Of a DNA stretch of 64,000 bases, positions 1 to 8,102 are shown piece by piece. Numbering within the stretch: position 1 is the stretch's first letter; the number at the start of each line of letters is the position of its first letter. Origin of the DNA: Lachnospiraceae bacterium. Lineage in GTDB: Bacteria; Bacillota; Clostridia; Lachnospirales; Lachnospiraceae. The DNA lies in the NCBI GenBank assembly GCA_022774705.1, contig JALFLM010000005.1, positions 1 through 64,000 of the forward strand, given 5' to 3'. The translations under genes were made by a program, and so were the position numbers. Under the pieces are notes generated by a model. It saw only the letters and a list, made by a program, of their open reading frames with translations. It made no database searches and had not been told where the DNA came from.

Positions 1-3000
1 ACATCTCAAGCTTCTGGTTTTCACTGCTGATATAGGAAGCAGGAATATACGCATCCAGAGAAATCTCCAGCTGGGTATCGAATGTCTGAAGAAGATCTTC
101 CACTTTATCCTCTTTCAGATTTTTAATTGCTGTATTCAGCATCTTGCAGTACAGGTCGTATCCTACTGCTTCCATATGCCCGCTCTGGGAAGCTCCCAGA
201 AGAGTACCTGCTCCCCGGATCTCCAGATCACGCATGGCAATCTTAACCCCGGAGCCCAGATCCGTGAACTGCCGGATCGCCTCCAGACGCTTTTCAGCTA
301 CTTCTTTCAGAATCTTACCGGGCGTGTACGTCATAAAAGCATAGGAAGTCCGGTTCGTGCGCCCTACGCGGCCGCGCAGCTGATACAGCTGAGACAGGCC
401 AAAACGGTCCGCATCCTGAATAATGATCGTATTGACATTGGAAATATCAAGACCCGTCTCAATAATCGTGGTGGAAACCAGTACATCGATATCGCCATTG
501 ACAAAGTCCATCATAATCCGTTCCAGCTGCCGCTCACTCATCTGTCCGTGGGCAAATTCAACCACCGCATCGGGGAGCATCTCCTGCAGCTTTGCAGCCA
601 CCTCCATAATGTTCTCAACCCGGTTGTATACATAATATACCTGTCCGCTGCGGGCCAGCTCACGGTTGATTGCCTCTCGGATCAGCTCATCATCATGTTC
701 CATAACATAAGTCTGTATCGGGGTCCGGTCAAGAGGCGGTTCCTCCAGCATACTCAGGTCCCGGATACCCACCAGACTCATATGAAGTGTTCTGGGAATG
801 GGGGTCGCCGTAAGCGTCAGTACATCCACCGTATTCTTCAGATGTTTGATCTTCTCCTTGTGATTCACACCAAAGCGCTGTTCCTCATCGATGATCAGAA
901 GTCCCAGATCTTTAAATACCACATCTTTCGACAGTACCCTGTGAGTACCGATCACAATATCCACCAGCCCCTTTTTCAGATCGCTGATGGTCTGTCTCTG
1001 CTGAGCAGGTGTCTTAAACCGGCAAAGCAGGTCGATGCGCACCGGGTAATTGCTCATACGCTGCACAAATGTGTTGTAATGCTGCTGGGCGAGTATCGTC
1101 GTAGGACAGAGATATACCACCTGCTTGCCGTCCTGCACTGCTTTAAATGCCGCACGGATAGCAACCTCGGTCTTCCCGAAACCCACATCACCGCACACCA
1201 GACGGTCCATGATCCTGTCACTTTCCATATCCTGCTTAACCGCCTGGATTGCTTCCAGCTGGTCTTCCGTCTCGGTATAGGGAAACATCTCTTCAAATTC
1301 AGTCTGCCATACCGTGTCCGGGCTGAACTGATATCCTTTTTTGGACTCTCTGGCCGCATACAGACTCACCAGTTCCTTTGCAATCTGCTGTACTGCTCCC
1401 TTAACCTTTGAATGGGTCTGCTTCCACTCTTTTCCCCCCAGACGGTTCAGTCTGGGCGTCCTCTCCGCATCGGAAGATGCATACTTCTGTACCAGATCAA
1501 ACTGTGTAATCGGAACATACAGATTGCCGCCGTCCCCATACTCGATCTTCAGGTAATCCCGGGTGATTCCCCGGTTCTCCATCTTCTGAACCCCCCGGTA
1601 AATTCCCAGTCCGTGGCTCTCATGAACAACATAATCTCCAGGCTTCAGTTCGTGGAAACTGCTGATGGCCTGACCGCTGCAGGAATGCTTTTTCCGGCGC
1701 TTCTTCTTGTTGCGCACGCCGAACATGTCATTCTCCGTAATCACCACCGCACGAAGCAGAGGATACTCAAAGCCCTGTGCCAGTGTACCGGTCGTAACGA
1801 GAATACGCCCGGGAACAGGATATGCTTCCCGGTCTTCCGTATAGTCCGCCGCCAGCATATAATCATTACGCAGGTTTTCCGCCATACGTCTGGCTCTGGT
1901 CCTGGACGCGGAAATCAGTACGATCCTGTACTGCTTGCGGCACCATCCCGCCAGATCCGCCGTCAGTTCCGCCACCCGGTTCTGATAGTTGCTCACATTG
2001 CGTGACATGATCGTTGTATGAAAACCGGTGGCAACCAGTGTATCCTTCTGTTCCAGGCCTCCAAGAACCGCCAGATGGTGCTTCTCAAGACACCAGACCA
2101 CATCCTTCTCAAGAAGCAGGGAATCAGCCTGCCCGGGGAGAATGTATCCCTTCTCCAGACGCATCTGCATGCTTTCCTGAAACTCCTTCTGAATCGCAGA
2201 CAGCTTCTCCTGCAGTCTCGCAGGCTCATCAAGAAAAATACAGCTGTTCTCCGGAAAATACTCCAGAAAAGAAACGGTATCATCAAAGAAATACTTCATA
2301 AATCCGTTGACTGCAGACGTAATCAGTCCCGCTTTCATATCCTCCGCAAGAGAATCCACCATCTTTCTCAGGCGGAAAGCCTCCTCCGTACGCTTCTGAC
2401 CGCGAAGTGCCTTCTCACAGGACGCACACTCATCTTCAATCCTGTGAAGCCCTGCATAAACACTTCCTTCATCAAGAACCACTTCCGATGCCGGATAAAT
2501 ACGGATACTGTCCGTACTGTCTTCCAAAGAGCGCTGGCTGTCCTTATCAAAATACCGTAATGTATCGACTTCGTCATCCCACATCTCAATTCTGACAGGA
2601 TTATCCTCTGTCAATGTAAAAATGTCGATAATGCCGCCCCGCACGGAAAACTGTCCCGGTGAAGAAACACGGCCGCACCGCTCATATCCCATATAGACCA
2701 GCTGCTTTTTCAGCTTATCAAGATTCAGAATATCACCAGAAGCAATCTCCAGTGTATTGTTCCTGATCTGTTCGATGGGCACAAGAGCATCCATACACCC
2801 ATCAATGGTGGTCACAATAGTACCCTTCCCGTACTCCAGAATCCGGCTGATCACCATCATACGCTGAGCCGTAATCTCATTACCCTGAATATCCGCATTG
2901 AAAAACAGCAGATCCCTGGCCGGATAATACCAGACATCCTGCTCGAAATTGCGCAGATCCTCACAATACTGTCTTGCCTTCTGCTCATCCGCTGTAATCA

Positions 3001-3166
3001 GAATACGAAAATCATATCCCTGACCCAGGCTGTGCACCATATGGCCCTTTGCTGCATCAACACAACCGAAAATTCCTGCCGCACCTCTGACCGCATCCTG
3101 CCGCAAAGCCCGCCGTACCGCCGAATACTCTCCTGCTTCTTCCAGGAAATCACTCCAATGCCTCAT
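1..3166 (-). CDS. mfd: Transcription-repair coupling factor Mfd (3' end cut by window edge)
   Basis: Mfd is an ATP-dependent DNA translocase. It removes RNA polymerase stalled at lesions and recruits UvrA. About 1055 codons are visible, out of a usual 1150 or so; the C-terminus lies beyond position 1. Read on the minus strand, the start MRHWSDFLEEAGEY is followed by the UvrB-like N-terminal region. The translocase core carries Walker A GDVGFGKTE near residue 659 (DNA about 1166-1192) and a DEEQRFGV box near position 880. The last visible residues (DTQLEISLDAYIP) belong to the C-terminal UvrA-binding domain. The ATG at 3166 overlaps the 3' end of pth by 17 bp, so the two genes are translationally linked. 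Identification is firm. Confidence 0.96.
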   Translation of the reverse strand, partial: MRHWSDFLEEAGEYSAVRRALRQDAVRGAAGIFGCVDAAKGHMVHSLGQGYDFRILITADEQKARQYCEDLRNFEQDVWYYPARDLLFFNADIQGNEITAQRMMVISRILEYGKGTIVTTIDGCMDALVPIEQIRNNTLEIASGDILNLDKLKKQLVYMGYERCGRVSSPGQFSVRGGIIDIFTLTEDNPVRIEMWDDEVDTLRYFDKDSQRSLEDSTDSIRIYPASEVVLDEGSVYAGLHRIEDECASCEKALRGQKRTEEAFRLRKMVDSLAEDMKAGLITSAVNGFMKYFFDDTVSFLEYFPENSCIFLDEPARLQEKLSAIQKEFQESMQMRLEKGYILPGQADSLLLEKDVVWCLEKHHLAVLGGLEQKDTLVATGFHTTIMSRNVSNYQNRVAELTADLAGWCRKQYRIVLISASRTRARRMAENLRNDYMLAADYTEDREAYPVPGRILVTTGTLAQGFEYPLLRAVVITENDMFGVRNKKKRRKKHSCSGQAISSFHELKPGDYVVHESHGLGIYRGVQKMENRGITRDYLKIEYGDGGNLYVPITQFDLVQKYASSDAERTPRLNRLGGKEWKQTHSKVKGAVQQIAKELVSLYAARESKKGYQFSPDTVWQTEFEEMFPYTETEDQLEAIQAVKQDMESDRIMDRLVCGDVGFGKTEVAIRAAFKAVQDGKQVVYLCPTTILAQQHYNTFVQRMSNYPVRIDLLCRFKTPAQQRQTISDLKKGLVDIVIGTHRVLSKDVVFKDLGLLIIDEEQRFGVNHKEKIKHLKNTVDVLTLTATPIPRTLHMSLVGIRDLSMLEEPPLDRTPIQTYVMEHDDELIREAINRELARSGQVYYVYNRVENIMEVAAKLQEMLPDAVVEFAHGQMSERQLERIMMDFVNGDIDVLVSTTIIETGLDISNVNTIIIQDADRFGLSQLYQLRGRVGRTNRTSYAFMTYTPGKILKEVAEKRLEAIRQFTDLGSGVKIAMRDLEIRGAGTLLGASQSGHMEAVGYDLYCKMLNTAIKNLKEDKVEDLLQTFDTQLEISLDAYIPASYISSENQKLEM

Positions 3167-3824
3167 GTTCCGAACCTTTCTTTTCCTTTTCTTCCTTCTT
3201 TTCTTCCTTCTTTTCTTCCTTCTTCTCTGCCTTCTTATCTTCTTTCTGCTCTGTCTTTTTCTCTTTCTTCTTATTATAAAGATTCATCGCAGCCTCCGGG
3301 CCTTCCTCCAGAAACGTCTCAACAGCAGAAGCCGCTGTCTTTACCGCTTCCTTCATAACCGCCGCGTCCTCACCATGAAAATGCCCCAGCACAAAATCCA
3401 CCAGTTCACCTCTTTTCGGCTCTCCGACTCCGACTTTAATGCGTGGAAACTCCGTAGTTCCAAGATGAGCGATAATGCTCTTCACCCCATTGTGCCCTCC
3501 GGCGCTTCCTTTCTTCCTGATGCGAAGCTGACCTGTCTCCAGACTGATATCGTCAAAAACAATCAGTACCTGATCTGTCTCCGGTTTATAAAAATCAAAT
3601 GCTGCCCGTATGCTTTCCCCGCTCAGATTCATATAGGTAAGCGGCTTCAGCAAAAGTACCTGCTGCCCTCCGATCACACCTCTGCCTGTAAGTCCTTTAA
3701 ACTGCTTTTTATCTACATTAATATTATGCGCTTCTGCCAGCGTATCAATCACCGAAAAGCCAACATTGTGGCGTGTTCCTTCATACTTTGCCCCCGGGTT
3801 TCCAAGTCCTGCAATAATATACAT
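3150..3824 (-). CDS. pth: Peptidyl-tRNA hydrolase with a Lys/Glu-rich C-terminal tail
   Basis: Pth cleaves the ester bond of peptidyl-tRNAs released from stalled ribosomes. The protein is 224 aa; bacterial Pth is usually about 185-190. Family marks are GLGNPG at the N-terminus, TRHNVGF with the catalytic His, TYMNLSG with the active-site Asn, the DD of VFDDISL, and GSAGGHNGVKSI. The extra length is a tail of about 40 residues from position 185, made almost only of Lys and Glu in KKEE repeats, which ends by overlapping the start of mfd. The tail is encoded by a purine-rich tract at about 3170-3280 and is likely disordered; its role is unknown. The RBS AAAGGA lies upstream of ATG 3824. Confidence 0.96.
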   Translation of the reverse strand: MYIIAGLGNPGAKYEGTRHNVGFSVIDTLAEAHNINVDKKQFKGLTGRGVIGGQQVLLLKPLTYMNLSGESIRAAFDFYKPETDQVLIVFDDISLETGQLRIRKKGSAGGHNGVKSIIAHLGTTEFPRIKVGVGEPKRGELVDFVLGHFHGEDAAVMKEAVKTAASAVETFLEEGPEAAMNLYNKKKEKKTEQKEDKKAEKKEEKKEEKKEEKEKKGSEHEALE

Positions 3825-3846
3825 ACTATATCATATCCTTTCAAAA

Positions 3847-3860
3847 AGAACAAGTGTTCT
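3847..3860. promoter_or_regulatory. LexA-like SOS box upstream of pth-mfd
   Basis: AGAACAAGTGTTCT is a palindrome with core GAAC-N4-GTTC, the core of the Gram-positive LexA (DinR) operator (consensus CGAACATATGTTCG). It lies 23-36 nt upstream of the pth start, between an AT-rich promoter region and the RBS. The palindrome is seen directly; LexA binding is inferred. SOS control would make sense for an operon that contains mfd. Confidence 0.5.
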
Positions 3861-3953
3861 GAAATAATTTATATTTTTTTCACAATTCGCTCCGGATATT
3901 GCGCGTAACTTCCATAATATCCTAAAAATACTGATTCTGCAAGGCAAACCCTC

Positions 3954-3982
3954 TTGCAATCCGTAAACTTTTCATGTAAAAT
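3954..3982 (+). promoter_or_regulatory. Promoter of the ABC-F gene
   Basis: TTGCAA at 3954-3959 and TAAAAT at 3977-3982 are separated by 17 bp. Transcription would start near 3989, leaving an untranslated leader of about 114 nt before ATG 4103. Confidence 0.6.
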
Positions 3983-4018
3983 AGCCCATGATTGTCACAC
4001 CCGTTATCGTTTACAGAA

Positions 4019-4075
4019 CGGGTAAGTTTATTTACCCGGCTGTCTGTGATTTCGCCCGAAGGCATACGAAATCAC
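4019..4075 (+). promoter_or_regulatory. Two tandem hairpins in the ABC-F leader
   Basis: Hairpin 1 pairs CGGGTAA (4019-4025) with TTACCCG (4032-4038). Hairpin 2 pairs GTGATTTCG (4046-4054) with CGAAATCAC (4067-4075), a perfect 9-bp stem. Neither is followed by a U-run, so neither looks like a standard terminator. Both lie between the predicted transcription start and the RBS AAAGGA. Leaders that attenuate transcription or translation are known for some ABC-F genes; a regulatory role here is inferred. Confidence 0.45.
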
Positions 4076-4102
4076 CGCACTGATTTATGAAAGGACAAAA
4101 CA

Positions 4103-5713
4103 ATGATTGCTGCTAATAATGTAACATTAAGATTTGGCAAAAAAGCATTATTTGAAGATGTTAATATCAAATTCACCGAAGGTAACTGCTACGGCCTGAT
4201 CGGTGCAAATGGTGCCGGTAAATCTACTTTCCTGAAGATTCTCTCCGGTGAACTGGAGCCCACAAAGGGGGAAGTCACCATGACCGCCGGCCAGCGTCTC
4301 TCTTTCCTGAAACAGGACCATTTCCAGTATGACCAGTATACCGTTCTGGATACGGTTATTATGGGTAACCAGAGACTGTATGACATCATGAAGGAAAAAG
4401 AAGCCATCTACATGAAGCCCGATTTTACGGAAGATGATGGTCTGAAGGCTGCTGAACTGGAAGGCGAATTCGCCAACATGAACGGCTGGGAAGCAGAATC
4501 CGATGCCGCTACCATGCTCAACGGTCTGGGGATCGAAACCGAGCTGCACTATACCATGATGTCCGAGCTGAACGGTTCTCAGAAGGTGAAGGTTCTGCTG
4601 GCTCAGGCTTTATTCGGCAACCCGGATATCCTGCTGCTGGATGAGCCTACCAACCACCTGGATCTGGACGCTATCGCATGGCTGGAAGAGTTCCTGATCA
4701 ACTTCGAAAATACCGTTATCGTTGTTTCTCATGACCGTTATTTCCTCAATAAAGTCTGTACACATATCGCAGATATTGATTATGCCAAGATTCAGCTGTA
4801 CGCCGGCAACTACGATTTCTGGTACGAATCCAGTCAGCTGATGATCCGCCAGATGAAAGAAGCAAACCGCAAAAAAGAAGAAAAGATCAAGGAACTGCAG
4901 GAATTCATCCAGAGATTCTCTGCCAACGCTTCCAAGTCCAAACAGGCAACCTCCAGAAAACGTGCTCTGGAAAAAATCCAGCTGGATGAGATCCGTCCCT
5001 CCAGCCGTAAGTATCCTTACATTGATTTCAGACCTGAAAGAGAAATCGGCAATGAAGTTCTGACCGTAGAACATCTGAGCAAAACCATCGACGGAGTAAA
5101 GGTTCTGGACGATATTTCCTTTATTCTGGGCCGTGAAGATAAGGTTGCATTTGTAGGCTCCAACGAACTGGCCAAGACAACACTGTTCAGGATTCTGGCG
5201 GGCGAAATGGAACCTGATGAAGGCTCTTATAAATGGGGCATCACAACCTCTCAGGCCTATTTTGCAAAAGATAACACTGATATTTTCAAGGATGAGATTA
5301 CCATTACCGACTGGCTGACACAGTTTTCTGCGATTAAGGATGCAACCTATGTAAGAGGCTTCCTTGGCCGTATGCTCTTCCCCGGCGATGCGGGCATGAA
5401 GATGCTTCCCGTACTTTCCGGTGGTGAACGCGTGCGCTGCCAGCTGTCCATGATGATGATCAAAGCCACCAACGTTCTGATCTTCGATGAACCTACCAAC
5501 CACCTGGATATGGAATCCATCACCTCTCTGAACAACGCTCTGATCAAATTCGGCGGTGTGATCCTGTTCTCCTGCCACGACCATCAGTTTGTGCAGACAA
5601 CTGCAAACCGCATCATGGAAATCATTGATGGTAAACTGATTGATAAGATTACAACCTACGACGAATATCTGGAAAGCGACGCTTCCATCCGTAAGCGTAT
5701 GATTCAGCAGTAA
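4103..5713 (+). CDS. ABC-F ATPase, YbiT-like
   Basis: This is a soluble twin-ABC protein of the ABC-F group. Members bind the ribosomal E site and relieve stalled or antibiotic-blocked translation; there are no membrane segments. The protein is 536 aa and its overall pattern resembles E. coli YbiT. Domain 1 has a canonical Walker A (GANGAGKST, about residues 35-43), a modified signature LNGSQ and Walker B LLLDEPTNHLD. A charged linker follows, with RFSANASKSKQATSRKR. Domain 2 has LSGGERVR and FDEPTNHLD. Its Walker A, however, reads GSNELAKTT (residues 352-360), lacking the last conserved Gly. RBS is AAAGGA before ATG 4103. The subgroup within ABC-F cannot be fixed by eye, so no symbol is given. 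Confidence 0.9.
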   Translation: MIAANNVTLRFGKKALFEDVNIKFTEGNCYGLIGANGAGKSTFLKILSGELEPTKGEVTMTAGQRLSFLKQDHFQYDQYTVLDTVIMGNQRLYDIMKEKEAIYMKPDFTEDDGLKAAELEGEFANMNGWEAESDAATMLNGLGIETELHYTMMSELNGSQKVKVLLAQALFGNPDILLLDEPTNHLDLDAIAWLEEFLINFENTVIVVSHDRYFLNKVCTHIADIDYAKIQLYAGNYDFWYESSQLMIRQMKEANRKKEEKIKELQEFIQRFSANASKSKQATSRKRALEKIQLDEIRPSSRKYPYIDFRPEREIGNEVLTVEHLSKTIDGVKVLDDISFILGREDKVAFVGSNELAKTTLFRILAGEMEPDEGSYKWGITTSQAYFAKDNTDIFKDEITITDWLTQFSAIKDATYVRGFLGRMLFPGDAGMKMLPVLSGGERVRCQLSMMMIKATNVLIFDEPTNHLDMESITSLNNALIKFGGVILFSCHDHQFVQTTANRIMEIIDGKLIDKITTYDEYLESDASIRKRMIQQ

Positions 5714-5778
5714 TCCAGACAATCGCCGTCTTGTAAAACAGGTGATTCGATCCGGATTATGAAACTTCTGATTACCAG

Positions 5779-5809
5779 GACAGCGCCCGAAGGCGCTGTC
5801 TTTCTTTTT
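5779..5809 (+). terminator. Rho-independent terminator of the ABC-F gene
   Basis: GACAGCGCC pairs with GGCGCTGTC (9 bp) around the loop CGAA and is followed by TTTCTTTTT. It lies 65 bp past the ABC-F stop codon. Confidence 0.9.
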
Positions 5810-5858
5810 AAGCTACGGAAATGCCGGAAACAGCATCTCCACAGCTTACGTTCAAATC

Positions 5859-7910
5859 TTATTTTCTGTTCTTCAGTACTACTGTATTAAACTTCCGAAG
5901 TGTAATCGCACCCCCGGTTTTCACTCCCTCACTCTGAAAGATTACTTCATAATCATTTACCCGAATCGGCAATTTCACATCAGTACGATTATAGTTTTGG
6001 ATAAAGATATACTGCGTATCTTCACTTTCCCTTGTAGTAATTTCCACACCTTCAGGAACAAAGCAGGGAATCGGCGCTTTCAGCCCCGCTTCTTTACAGA
6101 TATTCCGGTACAAATCATCATAAAAGCTCTGCTCAGCATCCGCACAGATATAATACGCTTTTCCTTTTCCATACTGATTTACCGTCAAAGCAGGAGTTCC
6201 CTGATAAAATTCATCCCCGTATACCATCAGCGGTACCGCTGTACTTACCTCTACCAGCTGGCAAAGGTGTTCACAACGGTAATTTCTGCTCAACATACCT
6301 GCGTCCACACTGCCCTGCACAGGGCACAGATAATTACTTTCCCCATCATACAATCCATCAATTTCCGTACTGCGAAGCCCCATTACATCCATCAAACCTC
6401 CAGGCGTTCCGCCCAGAAAACACAGATCATTTTCATCCACAACTCCGCTCCAGTATGTCAGGATAAATATGCCTCCTTCTTCTACAAATTTCCTTACTTG
6501 GGCCTCAAACCCGGCACGGAACATGTAAACCAGCGGAGCAGCCACTATGCGATAGCCTTCAATCGACTGTTCCATATCAAGCACATCCACATTCAATCCC
6601 TGCTTACGGAATGCATAATAAGATTTCTCTACCGTTTCCTTATAATACATTCCCTGATTGCGGGGACCTTTGGATTCATCAATCGCCCACCAGTTTTCCC
6701 AGTCAAAAATAACCGCGGCATCAGCTTTTACCCAGGTATGATTACACTCTGAAAGCCTGATCAAATCCTCTCCCACCTGGCAGCATTCCTGATAAGTACG
6801 GTCATCCTCTTTTCCATAGTGGTCGATCACCGCGCCATGGAATTTCTCAAATCCGCCTCTTCCCTTTCGGATCTGAAAATATAATACACTGTCCGATCCA
6901 TGAGCAACAGCCTGAAGAGAAGCTGCTTCCACCATACCGGGACGTCTTAATTTATTCACCGGCTGCCAGTTTGTAGGACTCGGACAGGATTCCATAAGCA
7001 GGAAGGGAGCTTTTTTCATGGAACGCATGATATCGTGCTGAATTCCGGTATCCATGGCTGTCAAACGTTCCTGCTTTCTATGCCAGGTAGGATAATTATC
7101 CCAGGAGACTACATCAACAAATTTCGCAATTTTGTGATAGTTGTACTCTTGAAAATTGTACATGAAATTAGTTGTAACCGGTTTTTTTGCTCCCACCTCC
7201 CTAAGTGCTTCCACCTCACTGCGCAAAAAATCACCTACCTGATCAGAAACAAACCGTTTCCAATCCAGATACAGACCATGAATTGCCATTTCTCCGGTGG
7301 GCATGGGCGGCTCAACCTGATCAAAGGTATCGTAGGTATGGCTCCAGAACGCTGTATACCATCTGCGATTCAATTCTTCAACAGAACCATACTTTTCCTT
7401 CAGCCAGCCTCGAAATGCCTGCTGACATAAGGGGCAATAGCACTCACCGCCGTATTCATTGGAAACATGCCACAAAATCACTCCCGGATGGGAATCAAAA
7501 CGGGCTGCCAGCGCCTGATTCATTTCTCTGACCTTTCGGCGATATACCGGCGAAGTATAGCAATGATTATGTCTCATCCCAAAATGATTTCTGCTTCCGT
7601 CCATATTGACACGCAATATTTCCGGATAACGGTCAGCCATCCAATGAGGTCTTGCCCCGGAAGGAGTCGCCAGATTTACGCTGATTCCATTTTCGTATAA
7701 ACGATCTATAATCTCTGCCAGCCAGTCAAAATCATAAACTCCTTCCACCGGCTCCAGCTTACACCATGCAAAAATCCCAAGGGAAACCGTATTGATGCGG
7801 GCTTTTTTCATCATGCGGATATCATCCTTCAGGATTTCCGGATAATCGAACCACTGCTCCGGATTATAATCTCCCCCATGTAATAAATGATTAAATTTCA
7901 CTCCATCCAT
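5859..7910 (-). CDS. GH42 beta-galactosidase, cytoplasmic
   Basis: It hydrolyses terminal beta-galactosides, here probably galacto-oligosaccharides derived from galactan. The protein is 683 aa, the usual GH42 size. The start motif HGGDYNPEQW is typical of the family. The acid/base Glu lies in HVSNEYGGECYCPLC, which also carries the Cys cluster that binds zinc in GH42 enzymes. The nucleophile Glu lies in LLMESCPSPTNW. After the barrel comes a trimerisation-type segment (MVYGDEFYQGTPAL, GKGKAYYI) and a small beta domain. No signal peptide is present. It is the last gene of the galactan locus, about 190 bp beyond GH53 and behind its own palindromic operator-like site, so it may be separately regulated. 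Confidence 0.93.
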   Translation of the reverse strand: MDGVKFNHLLHGGDYNPEQWFDYPEILKDDIRMMKKARINTVSLGIFAWCKLEPVEGVYDFDWLAEIIDRLYENGISVNLATPSGARPHWMADRYPEILRVNMDGSRNHFGMRHNHCYTSPVYRRKVREMNQALAARFDSHPGVILWHVSNEYGGECYCPLCQQAFRGWLKEKYGSVEELNRRWYTAFWSHTYDTFDQVEPPMPTGEMAIHGLYLDWKRFVSDQVGDFLRSEVEALREVGAKKPVTTNFMYNFQEYNYHKIAKFVDVVSWDNYPTWHRKQERLTAMDTGIQHDIMRSMKKAPFLLMESCPSPTNWQPVNKLRRPGMVEAASLQAVAHGSDSVLYFQIRKGRGGFEKFHGAVIDHYGKEDDRTYQECCQVGEDLIRLSECNHTWVKADAAVIFDWENWWAIDESKGPRNQGMYYKETVEKSYYAFRKQGLNVDVLDMEQSIEGYRIVAAPLVYMFRAGFEAQVRKFVEEGGIFILTYWSGVVDENDLCFLGGTPGGLMDVMGLRSTEIDGLYDGESNYLCPVQGSVDAGMLSRNYRCEHLCQLVEVSTAVPLMVYGDEFYQGTPALTVNQYGKGKAYYICADAEQSFYDDLYRNICKEAGLKAPIPCFVPEGVEITTRESEDTQYIFIQNYNRTDVKLPIRVNDYEVIFQSEGVKTGGAITLRKFNTVVLKNRK

Positions 7911-7937
7911 ATTGCAACCTCTCTATTCTATCAAATT

Positions 7938-7956
7938 TTATAAAACTGTTTTATAA
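7938..7956. promoter_or_regulatory. 19-bp perfect palindrome upstream of the GH42 gene
   Basis: TTATAAAAC and GTTTTATAA flank a single T; the arms are 9 bp and perfect. The site lies 28 bp upstream of the GH42 start, in an AT-rich promoter region. It is probably a repressor or activator operator. Its centre lacks the CG typical of LacI-family sites, so which locus regulator would bind is open. Confidence 0.5.
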
Positions 7957-8041
7957 TACTGAAAATAAATTTCAGTCCCGCTCTAAAATCAGTCCGCAGT
8001 TTTTCCATCTTCACGAATTTTCCACCACCGGCATATGAGAC

Positions 8042-8084
8042 ACAAAAAGGTCACAGATTCTTTTTCCTTTAAAATCTGCGACCT
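8042..8084 (-). terminator. Terminator after GH53
   Basis: On the minus strand AGGTCGCAGATT pairs with AATCTGTGACCT across a 13-nt loop and is followed by TTTTTGTG. It lies just past the GH53 stop and separates GH53 from GH42. Confidence 0.8.
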
Positions 8085-8102
8085 CTTCCATAATGATTCA
8101 CA

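Noticed and set aside
176..1411. 411-codon plus-strand open frame
   Set aside because: It lies antisense to mfd, has no RBS or recognisable domain, and its composition follows the third-position bias of the minus-strand gene.
4610..5722. 370-codon minus-strand open frame
   Set aside because: Exact antisense of the ABC-F gene, whose motifs are clear; no family signature on the other strand.
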